Shown here piece by piece: positions 5,499 to 11,311 of a stretch of DNA of 11,311 bases. The notes under the pieces were generated by a model. It did not search any database and was not told the origin of the DNA. It worked only from the letters and a program-made list of their open reading frames with translations. Origin of the DNA: Deltaproteobacteria bacterium CG_4_8_14_3_um_filter_43_13 (GTDB lineage Bacteria; Desulfobacterota; UBA8473); assembly GCA_002782605.1 (NCBI GenBank), contig PFIF01000259.1:1-11311 (forward strand). Reading direction: 5' to 3'. Every line of letters starts with the position of its first letter. Positions within the stretch are counted from its first letter, which is position 1. The position numbers were made by a program, and so were the translations under genes.

Positions 5499-6013
5499 CG
5501 CTTCATAGTAAACAACCCAAGGCTATGGCTGCCATTGGATAGCAGGCTAAGTACAGCAGACCGGGCCCGAGGTGTGCCCATATACGATGCGGCTCGTCAC
5601 CTCCATGGATCCTCCCCCATTTCCCGAGTTCCTCGTCGGTGTAAAACCTGTTCATGGTCTCGCGGCTGGCGATAACTCCGTGATACAGCCGCGTGATTCC
5701 GAATATCGAGAGCGAGGCCAACGCGGCCATGCTGACCGGCACAACGCCCGACTTTTTCGGCACCACCCAGGTATATAGCACCCCCAACCAGACAATAGGA
5801 AAGATGTTTAGCAAGATCACGGAAACGACCATACGTTTCAACCGCCGAGTCCGCTCGTCACGACAGCCCCAATGTGCCCAAAGGGTAACGGTTGGGAACC
5901 CCTTGTATCGAGCAGACGTAGCGAGGATTTCAGCCCAGAAGAGCCCGTAGAAGAAAAGTAGAGCCGATGTCCCATACTCCATTGGTACTACCTCCTTTCC
6001 CGTCGCTGCCTAA
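5426..6013 (-). mobile_element. Putative integron gene cassette carrying a membrane-protein gene
   Basis: If recombination cuts after the G of each core, the cassette begins TTAGGC at 6013 and ends at the G of GTTAAAT at 5426. Its first bases (TTAGGC) are the exact complement of its own inverse core (GCCTAAC), as expected of a circular cassette. It contains one gene that nearly fills it, with a perfect ribosome site close to the left end and the stop five bases from the attC. This is the best-formed cassette in the window. Confidence 0.45.
5503..5982 (-). CDS. Four-helix integral membrane protein of unknown function
   Basis: 159 residues. Hydrophobic segments lie at about 4-22 (TSALLFFYGLFWAEILAT), 52-75 (VVSVILLNIFPIVWLGVLYT), 81-100 and 138-158 (LGPGLLYLACYPMAAIALG), separated by charged loops (KGFPTVTLWAHWGCRDERTRR, RETMNRFYTDEELGKWGRIH). 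The family is not recognised. ATG at 5982 is preceded by AAGGAGGT, a perfect anti-16S match, at about seven bases, so the gene is well expressed if transcribed. It sits alone between two attC-like sites. Higher GC than the neighbouring AbiGi-like and exported-protein genes points to a different origin. Confidence 0.75.
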   Translation of the reverse strand: MEYGTSALLFFYGLFWAEILATSARYKGFPTVTLWAHWGCRDERTRRLKRMVVSVILLNIFPIVWLGVLYTWVVPKKSGVVPVSMAALASLSIFGITRLYHGVIASRETMNRFYTDEELGKWGRIHGGDEPHRIWAHLGPGLLYLACYPMAAIALGCLL

Positions 6014-6119
6014 CAATACTGATAAGGCTTTCTTCAAGATCAATCGTGATAGCAATTTCTCATTAGTTAATCTCCTAACAATTAATATACGCAATTCCTT
6101 CCTACATCGTACGTTAAAC
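6008..6119 (-). other. attC-like integron recombination site (long)
   Basis: On the minus strand GTTTAAC (6119-6113, RYYYAAC) begins three bases after the stop of the rtcB stub. GTTAGGC (6014-6008, GTTRRRY) ends just before the ribosome site of the membrane-protein gene. Total length is 112 bp, in the long VCR-like range. The inner flanks are partly complementary. The right core is a strong consensus and the left one weaker. No gene is seen in between. Confidence 0.38.
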
Positions 6120-6120
6120 A

Positions 6121-6252
6121 TCACTTTTGAAAAAGATATAGCTTCTTTTCCTCGGCATAGACTACACCCTCGGTTTTCATCTTGCCAGTTTTGGGTATCT
6201 TCCAACGATAATCATCTATCTTTTGAATTTCTATAGAGATTTCTTCTTTCAT
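6121..6252 (-). pseudogene. rtcB: Truncated rtcB (RNA-splicing ligase), N-terminal stub
   Basis: 43 codons starting at ATG 6252 after AGAGG. Residues 5-38 (IEIQKIDDYRWKIPKTGK, then a VVYAEEKKL block) match the N-terminus of RtcB, where the usual form is ..I.KIDDYRW.IPK....M...G.IYA.E..L. After that the sequence runs out to a stop (LYLFQK) with no RtcB similarity in any frame. The ligase core (the Cys and His metal ligands and guanylylated His, all far downstream in a ~480-residue protein) is missing. The archease gene, whose product activates RtcB, lies upstream on the same strand at 8008-8424, so this was probably a pncA-archease-rtcB operon. The truncation coincides with the start of the attC-like site, marking one edge of the accessory block. 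Confidence 0.7.
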
Positions 6253-6391
6253 AGAAATGACCTCTTTTTTAGAGGGGCGTTGTCAAAATTCAGTAGTTCA
6301 TCATAAAAAAATGAAAATTTTCAGTCGTCAGCATTACTGATAACTGGAGCATTTTCCTATTATAAACCTCATTCTTAGCCCAACATCCTTA

Positions 6392-7132
6392 TCATGGTAA
6401 CACTATAGAACTTACTTCTTCTCCTTTAGCATATCCGAGAAGTTTGTTATTACGATCAACAAAAGCAAGTATCAACTCTTCCCCACGAGAGGATTTGTAG
6501 ATATTAGCCCACAATTTCCAACTGCTTTGCATAATGCTAATCTTGTCTGCCCTTGGGAGGCTTACAAAATGTTCCGTGGCCATTACCTTAAGGATTCCCT
6601 TACTCATAGGATTTTTGGACTTGAAGACATCAATGAAAACACGGTGTGAAAGCAACTTGTCCGTGGCAAGTAAAGTTGCCCTAAAATTACCAAAAGGTGA
6701 GGTGTCCTTGTTACCTTTTTTTGGGATAGCTATCTTGCCGCCGTCAGTTCTAATGACCGATATGTTATCCATCACAAAAATGGTCTCGTATTTTTTCTGG
6801 AGTGTACACCTTTCCCATTTATTACCATATGCCAACGGCATCCATTCTTGGACAAAGATAGGAGGGTAAATAATAATTGACTCACTATTAATGCTGATTT
6901 TGTTAGCATCGGATATTGCAAACATAGAATGCCGGTTGTCCCACTCAATGACTCTATACTTCGTTTTCTGAGCTGAATACCCTTTGGGGATGTCAGTTGG
7001 GTATTTGTCTGATAAGCAATTAACATCCATGGGTATCAATAGTAGGACAAGAACTATTAGAATGAATAGGAAAACCGGCCCAGAATTAGCAAAACTTCCT
7101 AACAGTTCAAAGATTTTCTCTTTTACAGCCAT
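6392..7132 (-). CDS. Membrane-anchored protein of unknown function
   Basis: 246 residues. The start is ATG at 7132 because GAGGAGGAG lies about four bases upstream; an earlier in-frame start at 7189 lacks a site. One hydrophobic segment at about 16-33 (GPVFLFILIVLVLLLIP) follows a short Lys-rich cytoplasmic stretch, consistent with an uncleaved signal anchor. The remaining ~210 residues would be outside the cytoplasm: mixed alpha/beta, no Cys motif, with segments such as YRVIEWDNRHSMFAI and SSWKLWANIYKSSRGEELIL. I do not recognise the family. It lies between a duplicated archease tail and the rtcB stub, inside a 9-bp inverted repeat (6273-6281 / 7248-7256), and so is an insertion into the ancestral operon. 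Confidence 0.7.
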   Translation of the reverse strand: MAVKEKIFELLGSFANSGPVFLFILIVLVLLLIPMDVNCLSDKYPTDIPKGYSAQKTKYRVIEWDNRHSMFAISDANKISINSESIIIYPPIFVQEWMPLAYGNKWERCTLQKKYETIFVMDNISVIRTDGGKIAIPKKGNKDTSPFGNFRATLLATDKLLSHRVFIDVFKSKNPMSKGILKVMATEHFVSLPRADKISIMQSSWKLWANIYKSSRGEELILAFVDRNNKLLGYAKGEEVSSIVLP

Positions 7133-7257
7133 AGTCTCCTCCTCAGTTAAATGTCTTTTTGCTGTTATATTCTTGACTGTAAGGATCAACAGAATCCAGT
7201 TGCAGAAATTTTTTTAAAAGCACTCAAACTGAAAAAGAAGCTTTTTTAACGCCCCTT

Positions 7258-7309
7258 AAAGATCAAATATCACCCTGGCTACCCATCTACCCTCTTCTTG
7301 CCTTACCTG
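7258..7309 (-). repeat. Duplicated 3' end of the archease gene
   Basis: 7258-7303 matches 8010-8055 at 45 of 46 bases, and similarity fades over the next few bases. Read in the archease frame it encodes QVRQEEGRWVARVIFDL then TAA, against the same peptide with one I/V change then TGA in the real gene. The two copies are direct repeats 752 bp apart. They bracket the 87-codon antitoxin-like gene, its terminator and the heptamer palindrome. Confidence 0.85.
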
Positions 7310-7316
7310 TAGGAAT

Positions 7317-7338
7317 AAAGGGGACAACCGTCCCCTTT
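7317..7338 (-). terminator. Hairpin terminator after the 87-codon gene
   Basis: A perfect 9-bp stem, AAAGGGGAC / GTCCCCTTT, with a 4-base loop lies 22 bases beyond the minus-strand stop at 7360. The stem ends in A and T runs on both sides, so it could act bidirectionally. The T tract is short. Confidence 0.6.
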
Positions 7339-7359
7339 TCCGCTCCCGTCTGGTTACAG

Positions 7360-7623
7360 TTATTTTCGATGACCGGATACACTCCGCTTTGCCGGAATGA
7401 TCTCGATCAACGACCGAAGAGCCTTATTGACTGCCTCCGAGGTTGGGAAGTACTTTCTTACCTCCGGCTCCAGCATAACCGCCCCATCTTCGAGCTTGAA
7501 GTACTGAACCAAGTCGGTACCATCTTCTTTGTGAATGACGACTTTATGGCCCTCACGATATGCCTTGCAGTATTTCCCTCGCACTGCTCCTTTCATGGTA
7601 GAGAAGTCGTATTCCGGTCTCAT
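7360..7623 (-). CDS. Small antitoxin-like hypothetical protein
   Basis: 87 residues beginning MRPEYDFSTMKGAVRGKYCK. It also carries HKEDGT, a LEDGAVMLEPEVRKYF block and EAVNKALRSLIEIIP. The opening EYDFS..KG..GK is shared with a class of small bacterial antitoxins (BrnA/ribbon-helix-helix type), and the C-terminal helix EAVNKALRSLI is reminiscent of them. No toxin gene is adjacent, so it may be an orphan antitoxin. Proteins like it occur as short hypotheticals in many phyla (recollection). ATG at 7623 has only a weak ribosome site (AGAAG). It is followed by a hairpin terminator and lies between two copies of the archease 3' end, indicating a mobile or recombined origin. Confidence 0.65.
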   Translation of the reverse strand: MRPEYDFSTMKGAVRGKYCKAYREGHKVVIHKEDGTDLVQYFKLEDGAVMLEPEVRKYFPTSEAVNKALRSLIEIIPAKRSVSGHRK

Positions 7624-7696
7624 GGCTTCTATCGTACTTATTATTAGTCCATCCTGAAAAATGAAAAATTTCCTTTGGAGCGAACATCGTCAAAAC

Positions 7697-7769
7697 CGTA
7701 AGTCGTAAGTCGTGAATCGTGAATGGGTTTTATTCTATTTACGACTCCCGACTTTCGATTCACGATTTT
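7697..7769. repeat. Inverted arms of 7-bp tandem repeats
   Basis: Left arm 7697-7724: CGTAAGT twice then CGTGAAT twice. Right arm 7742-7769: CGACTCC, CGACTTT, CGATTCA, CGATTTT. Read on the other strand, the right arm falls into the same CG-N-R-A/R-A/G-T heptamer register. The arms could pair at about 22 of 28 positions around a 17-base AT-rich loop. Confidence 0.75.
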
Positions 7770-7787
7770 CAGGCTGTTTGAGCCTGA
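7769..7787. repeat. Perfect 7-bp hairpin next to the heptamer repeats
   Basis: TCAGGCT-GTTTG-AGCCTGA. It adjoins the heptamer arms directly. The rest of 7788-8007 holds no gene on either strand that I can support. It is AT-rich towards 7870-7990, and only the loose repeat GCCTGAAG (7782 and 7807 regions) stands out. Confidence 0.5.
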
Positions 7788-8007
7788 AGGGCGAGTTCCT
7801 GAAAATGCCTGAAGCAAGTCATAGATGGGTCAAAAAACCTGCACTAGAGAGCGGAAAAGGGAATTTTTCAGTGTGAACTATTATAGTTTTTCTGTACATT
7901 ACCACACAGGTAAAAAAAATTGCAACTTGAAGTTAAAATCCTGCCAGTATGTTGTTATAATAAACTAAATTTATGCTGAAGCGAAAAGGGGTTTTGGAAC
8001 AGCCTCG

Positions 8008-8424
8008 TCAAAGATCAAATATCACCCTGGCTATCCATCTACCCTCTTCTTGCCTAACTTGAATCTGATGGTAAGTAACTGCCTTAATCTCTGTCTTTAT
8101 GGTATGATAACCCTCCTTCAATTCCTCTCCATAAACAGTTGCTGTAAGCCTTCTCTCCCCTATCTCTTCAACCTCGAAGCGCTTCAAGAGCAGCCTTTCT
8201 GTATCATGCAGATACAGAAGCTCCCCTAACCATACTACCATTAACTGCTCCAGGTCCTGCCCATCTACAGCTACTCTTTTTTCAATAGACTCCGTTACCT
8301 CGGATGGGTCACATATTATTTCAAACAATGCCTCTCCGGCGTTCTGAAAGAGTTTCCTCAAATCCCTGCCGTAAACCTCTATCCCCATATCCGCAGTATG
8401 ATCTATGAGCTCATATTTCTTCAC
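8008..8424 (-). CDS. Archease (RtcB RNA ligase activator)
   Basis: 138 residues, the full length of the family. The N-terminus KYELIDHTADMGIEVYGRDL has the conserved H-T-A-D-x-G-I signature with D12 as a metal ligand, and the C-terminus (ITYHQIQV, WIARVIFDL) supplies the conserved penultimate Asp. Archease promotes guanylylation and turnover of the RNA ligase RtcB in tRNA splicing or RNA repair and is often encoded next to rtcB. Here rtcB is reduced to a stub 1.7 kb downstream (6121-6252). The start is GTG overlapping the nicotinamidase stop as GTGA, with GGAG about five bases upstream, so translation is coupled. With rtcB truncated, the protein may have no local partner unless another rtcB copy exists elsewhere. 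Confidence 0.93.
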   Translation of the reverse strand: MKKYELIDHTADMGIEVYGRDLRKLFQNAGEALFEIICDPSEVTESIEKRVAVDGQDLEQLMVVWLGELLYLHDTERLLLKRFEVEEIGERRLTATVYGEELKEGYHTIKTEIKAVTYHQIQVRQEEGRWIARVIFDL

Positions 8425-8963
8425 GTAGTCTCCAAAGAATCGCTTCTTACAAACTCTGCCCCCCGATCTTCCATCTCCTTGAGGGCTTCTCCTCCAGTCT
8501 CTTTAGTCACTGCCCTTATCGCATCCAGGATCACAAACACCTTAAACCCTTCTGTTAAGCCATCTAAAGCAGTGGCCTTTACACAGTAATCGGTGGCCAG
8601 CCCACAGAGATAGATAGTCTTTACACCCCTTGATTTCAAGAAAGACGAAAGGTCTGTTTCCTGAAAACCACTATAAGCCTCCTTGTTTTCCGATGTGCCT
8701 TTCTTTACAAGGTGTCTTATCCTGTCAACCATAAGCCCCTTATGGATCTCCGCCCCCTCTGTTCCAGCTACGCAGTGGGGATGCCATAAATCAAAACTAC
8801 AGTGATTGGGGGGATGATAGTCCTGGGTAGCTATAACCAGCTCAAACTTACTCATCAATCTATTGATTATCGGGATGATCTCTGAAGCACCGTGTACCTC
8901 CAGTGCACCACCCTCACAAAAATCGTTCTGCACATCCACTATAATCAATGTCTCTTTATCCAT
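8421..8963 (-). CDS. pncA: Nicotinamidase (isochorismatase-fold amidohydrolase)
   Basis: 180 residues. Catalytic triad D10 (LIIVDVQNDF), K88 (VKKGT) and C127 (GLATDYCVKAT), with the cis-peptide A123-T124 before it. The metal site is D48/H50/H54 in TQDYHPPNHCSF, and WHPHCVAGT-type substrate-loop residues follow. It converts nicotinamide to nicotinate plus ammonia in NAD salvage, in the cytoplasm. ATG at 8963 is preceded by AGGAGGGG and overlaps the end of the aconitase gene by 19 bp, and its TGA overlaps the archease GTG. So the three genes are one operon. The grouping with aconitase and archease has no obvious metabolic logic. Confidence 0.93.
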   Translation of the reverse strand: MDKETLIIVDVQNDFCEGGALEVHGASEIIPIINRLMSKFELVIATQDYHPPNHCSFDLWHPHCVAGTEGAEIHKGLMVDRIRHLVKKGTSENKEAYSGFQETDLSSFLKSRGVKTIYLCGLATDYCVKATALDGLTEGFKVFVILDAIRAVTKETGGEALKEMEDRGAEFVRSDSLETT

Positions 8964-10873
8964 CTCAACACCCCTCCTGCCTTTAGAATCTCTGACTCCC
9001 GGGGAGTTAGTATTGCCTTTACAGGGATACTGATGCCTTTAGATTTATTACAAAATGTAATATCTCCGTCTGTTCCCAAACCTTCCCTAATCCCTTTAAT
9101 CTCTATAGTATCCCCCTCTTCGATCTTTTGATAATCCTCATCCTTCTGGAATCCAAAAGGCACTATCCCATAGTTTATCAGGTTACTGCGGTGGATCCGG
9201 GCAAAAGACCTGGCTATTACAGCCTTTACACCAAGGTACATAGGTGCCAGTGCAGCATGTTCCCTGGAGGAGCCCTGTCCATAGTTCTTTCCACCTATTA
9301 TAACCCCGCCCCCCATCTTCTTTGCCCTTTTAGCAAAATCCCTATCAATCCTGAAAAAAACAAACTCCGATATAGCAGGTATGTTTGACCTGAGAGGAAG
9401 AATATCAGAGGAAGCAGGCATAATGTCGTCAGTGGTTATGTTGTCTCCAACCTTTATCAGAACAGCACAGCAAATATCATCTTCCAGGGGGGCTTTCACA
9501 GGGACCTGTTTTATATTTGGTCCCCGGATGATATACACATCTTCCGGGTTAGGTGAAGGTGGCACTATCATATTATCATTTATCAAAAATCTCTCTGGTT
9601 CTTCAGTCTCAACCACATCCAGGTCCATCTCCCTGGGATCTGCCATCGCCCCCTTTATGGCTATAGCCGTTGCAACTAGCGGATTACATAGATAGATCAT
9701 GGCAGAGTCAGTCCCACTCCTTCCTTTAAAGTTTCGATTGAACGATCTAATGGATATTCCATCAGTTTGAGGAGACTGTCCCATTCCTATACAGGGACCA
9801 CAGGCAGGTTCCAAAATCCTCGCTCCACTGGCTATTATAGCTGACAGATCTCCTTCTCTTGCCATCATCTCGTATACCTGTCTCGACCCCGGACTAACAG
9901 TCATACTACACCATGGAGCCACAGTCCTTCCCCTTAATATAGAGCTTACAGATTTCATAACCTGATAGGAGGAATTGGTGCAGCTGCCTATACATACCTG
10001 ATCTACCCTTTGCCCTTTCAGTTCCCTGATTTTCACCACATTGTCAGGGCTATGGGGTTGGGCTATCAACGGCTCTAATCTGCTCAGGTCTAAGTCAAGT
10101 TCCTCATCGTAGAAAGCATCCTCATCGGCTTTAATCTGCCGCCAGTCCTTCTCCCTATTCTGTGCCCTAAGATACTTTTTCGTTCTCTCATCACTGGGAA
10201 AGATGGAAGTGGTCGCTCCAAGTTCAACCCCCATATTGGTTATCGTAGCCCTCTCTGTAACACTCAGTGTATCCACCCCGGGACCACCGTATTCTATAAT
10301 CTTTCCTACTCCTCCCCTTACCGACAACCTTCTCAATACCTCCAGTATAACATCCATTGCTGTTACCCACGGGCGGTTGAGTTTGCCTGTGAGCCTTATT
10401 ACTATAACCTCTGGCATCTTGAATTCATAAGTGCCTGAAGCCATAACAGTGGCTATATCAAGACCGCCGGCGCCGATAGCTATCATTCCCATTCCACCGG
10501 CCGTGGGTGTATGACTGTCTGTGCCCAAAAGAGTCTGTCCAGGAACTGCAAACCTTTCCAGATGCACCTGGTGGCATATCCCATTGCCTGGTTTTGAAAA
10601 GTAAGCCCCATACCTGGCAGCAGTAGACTGAAGGAACAGATGATCATCGGGATTCTTGAAATCGGTTTGCAGCATGTTGTGATCTACATACGATACAACA
10701 AGAGGCACCTGTACCCTGGGAATATCCATAGCCTCAAACTGAAGATAGGCCATAGTACCCGTGGCATCCTGAGTAAGAACCTGGTCTACAGAAATTGAGA
10801 TGGTCTCACCCTGGCAGAGGTTACCTGAAACCCTATGCTCTCTGAATATCTTTTCAACAAGATTTTCTCCCAT
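8945..10873 (-). CDS. Aconitate hydratase, Aquifex-type
   Basis: 642 residues, the length of the monomeric Aquifex-type bacterial aconitases, shorter than AcnA (~890). It isomerises citrate and isocitrate through cis-aconitate with a [4Fe-4S] cluster. Cluster cysteines are C298 in CIGSCTNSS and C358/C361 in EPACGPCIGMGQSP. Substrate-binding blocks are GTDSHTPTAGGMGM (about 118-130), and the swivel domain carries GDNITTDDIMPAS (about 477), NYGQGSSREHAALAP (about 530, with Arg for substrate carboxylate) and ARSFARIHRSNLINYGIVPF (about 554). The ATG at 10873, preceded by AGAGGG, is preferred to a TTG three bases upstream. It heads the operon with nicotinamidase and archease. A complete gene with no sign of damage. 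Confidence 0.95.
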   Translation of the reverse strand: MGENLVEKIFREHRVSGNLCQGETISISVDQVLTQDATGTMAYLQFEAMDIPRVQVPLVVSYVDHNMLQTDFKNPDDHLFLQSTAARYGAYFSKPGNGICHQVHLERFAVPGQTLLGTDSHTPTAGGMGMIAIGAGGLDIATVMASGTYEFKMPEVIVIRLTGKLNRPWVTAMDVILEVLRRLSVRGGVGKIIEYGGPGVDTLSVTERATITNMGVELGATTSIFPSDERTKKYLRAQNREKDWRQIKADEDAFYDEELDLDLSRLEPLIAQPHSPDNVVKIRELKGQRVDQVCIGSCTNSSYQVMKSVSSILRGRTVAPWCSMTVSPGSRQVYEMMAREGDLSAIIASGARILEPACGPCIGMGQSPQTDGISIRSFNRNFKGRSGTDSAMIYLCNPLVATAIAIKGAMADPREMDLDVVETEEPERFLINDNMIVPPSPNPEDVYIIRGPNIKQVPVKAPLEDDICCAVLIKVGDNITTDDIMPASSDILPLRSNIPAISEFVFFRIDRDFAKRAKKMGGGVIIGGKNYGQGSSREHAALAPMYLGVKAVIARSFARIHRSNLINYGIVPFGFQKDEDYQKIEEGDTIEIKGIREGLGTDGDITFCNKSKGISIPVKAILTPRESEILKAGGVLRWIKRH

Positions 10874-10896
10874 CAACTGCCCTCTCTTACCATTTC

Positions 10897-10925
10897 AATT
10901 TATCAGAACTTCCCTTTAAATACAA
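10897..10925 (-). promoter_or_regulatory. Possible promoter of the aconitase operon
   Basis: TTGTAT (10925-10920), a 17-base spacer and TAAATT (10902-10897), ending 23 bases before the ATG. Each box matches the consensus at four of six positions, so this is tentative. Confidence 0.25.
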
Positions 10926-11010
10926 TAGATTTTCAAGAACCATTCCTACAATAGCTGCTTGACAGTTTTTAAAAGGACATGTTGTCTATTTTTGAGCAGG
11001 AAGGGTCAAA

Positions 11011-11175
11011 ATGTATCCCCCGGACTTCTTTGAAACAGTAAAACCCATGATACCTCTAGGCAGGGAGGGTAAACCGGAGGATATTGCAAATGCTATAGTA
11101 TTCCTGGCTTCGGAGGAATCGAGTTATATGGCTGGTGAGACCATGTACGTAAGCGGTGGGATGTATATGAAATAG
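11011..11175 (+). pseudogene. C-terminal remnant of a short-chain dehydrogenase (FabG-like)
   Basis: 54 codons, MYPPDFFETVKP, then MIPLGREGKPEDIANAIVFL, then ASEESSYMAGETMYVSGGM. This is the C-terminal end of the SDR family, the ..PLGR.G.PE.IA..V.FLASE.SSY..G....V.GG block that follows the substrate loop. The Rossmann GxxxGxG region and the catalytic Ser-Tyr-Lys, about 200 residues upstream in a normal ~250-residue protein, are absent, and an in-frame stop lies just before (10993-10995). It keeps a GGAAGGG ribosome-like stretch. It points away from the aconitase operon and looks like a decaying fragment. A short translated peptide is possible but would not be an enzyme. Confidence 0.75.
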
Positions 11176-11210
11176 CCAGATACAAAGAAAAAAGAACAAG
11201 GTTAGACAGA

Positions 11211-11234
11211 AGGGGTAGTTATAGGACTACCCCT
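11211..11234 (+). terminator. Hairpin terminator after the dehydrogenase remnant
   Basis: A perfect 9-bp stem AGGGGTAGT / ACTACCCCT with a 6-base loop, followed by ATTT, lies 35 bases beyond the remnant's stop. The T tract is short, so it may be rho-independent but weak. The remaining 77 bases to the window end show no gene. Confidence 0.5.
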
Positions 11235-11311
11235 ATTTGAGCCTGTTCAATACTATTTTAGCTTAATAATTACTGATAGTTACAAAGCTGAAAAAATGAA
11301 TTTAACTCAAA

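Noticed and set aside
5930..6205. A 91-codon open frame on the minus strand spanning the rtcB stub and the attC-like site
   Set aside because: It is out of frame with the RtcB-like sequence, has no ribosome site and no recognisable similarity, and runs into the start of the membrane-protein gene. Treated as a chance frame.
6378..6384. GTTGGGC (minus strand) core-like 7-mer after the membrane-anchored gene
   Set aside because: No inverse core is placed to form an attC with it; expected by chance.
8052..8058. GCCTAAC match to the attC inverse core
   Set aside because: It lies inside the archease coding region with no partner site; it shows that single 7-mer matches occur by chance.
10959..10987. 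Perfect -35 hexamer TTGACA on the plus strand upstream of the dehydrogenase remnant
   Set aside because: The base run 17-18 positions downstream (TTGTCT / TGTCTA) is a poor -10 box, so a promoter is not supported.
1..11311. CRISPR array, tRNA or rRNA genes, integrase or transposase gene
   Set aside because: Looked for on both strands; no spaced repeats, cloverleaf-like sequence or recombinase motifs were found.

Overview
This window looks like a chromosomal segment of an anaerobic or environmental bacterium. The best guess is a Desulfobacterota (deltaproteobacterial) or related lineage, from the Aquifex-type aconitase, the archease/RtcB pair and the style of the repeats; taxonomy is inference only. 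Every credible gene except one C-terminal fragment at the far right reads on the minus strand, so gene order is described from high to low coordinates.

Conserved backbone (about 11010 to 8008): a complete aconitase, a nicotinamidase and an archease overlap one another (19 bp, then a GTGA start/stop overlap) and form a compact operon. On the other side of the aconitase lies a 54-residue C-terminal remnant of a short-chain dehydrogenase on the plus strand.

Disrupted junction (8007 to 6121): archease is normally partnered with RNA ligase RtcB. Here only the first ~38 recognisable codons of rtcB survive (6252-6121). Between archease and this stub are a 7-bp-repeat palindrome, an 87-codon antitoxin-like gene with a terminator, a second copy of the last 17 codons of archease, and an unrecognised membrane-anchored gene.

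Accessory block (about 6120 to 1): a run of mostly short, same-strand genes, many with their own ribosome-binding site and some separated by integron attC-like sites (GCCTAAC / GTTRRRY pairs). At least one cassette with matched ends (6013-5426) can be drawn. No integrase gene is visible, so this resembles a cluster of attC sites lacking an integrase (CALIN). Contents are a four-helix membrane protein, two paralogous lipoproteins (one frameshifted), an AbiGi-like abortive infection protein, a small exported protein, an unrecognised 244-residue protein, and a DUF6429-like protein with a C-terminal zinc ribbon. Two toxin-antitoxin modules follow: DUF4258 with an MqsA-type zinc finger, and Phd with a PIN-domain toxin.

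The clearest single observation is a 153-bp terminal-inverted-repeat element (438-590) flanked by a 6-bp target duplication ACGCTT. It sits exactly in the antitoxin/toxin junction. Removing it and one duplication restores a 95-residue antitoxin whose TGA overlaps the toxin ATG, so a small non-autonomous element has uncoupled a toxin-antitoxin pair.
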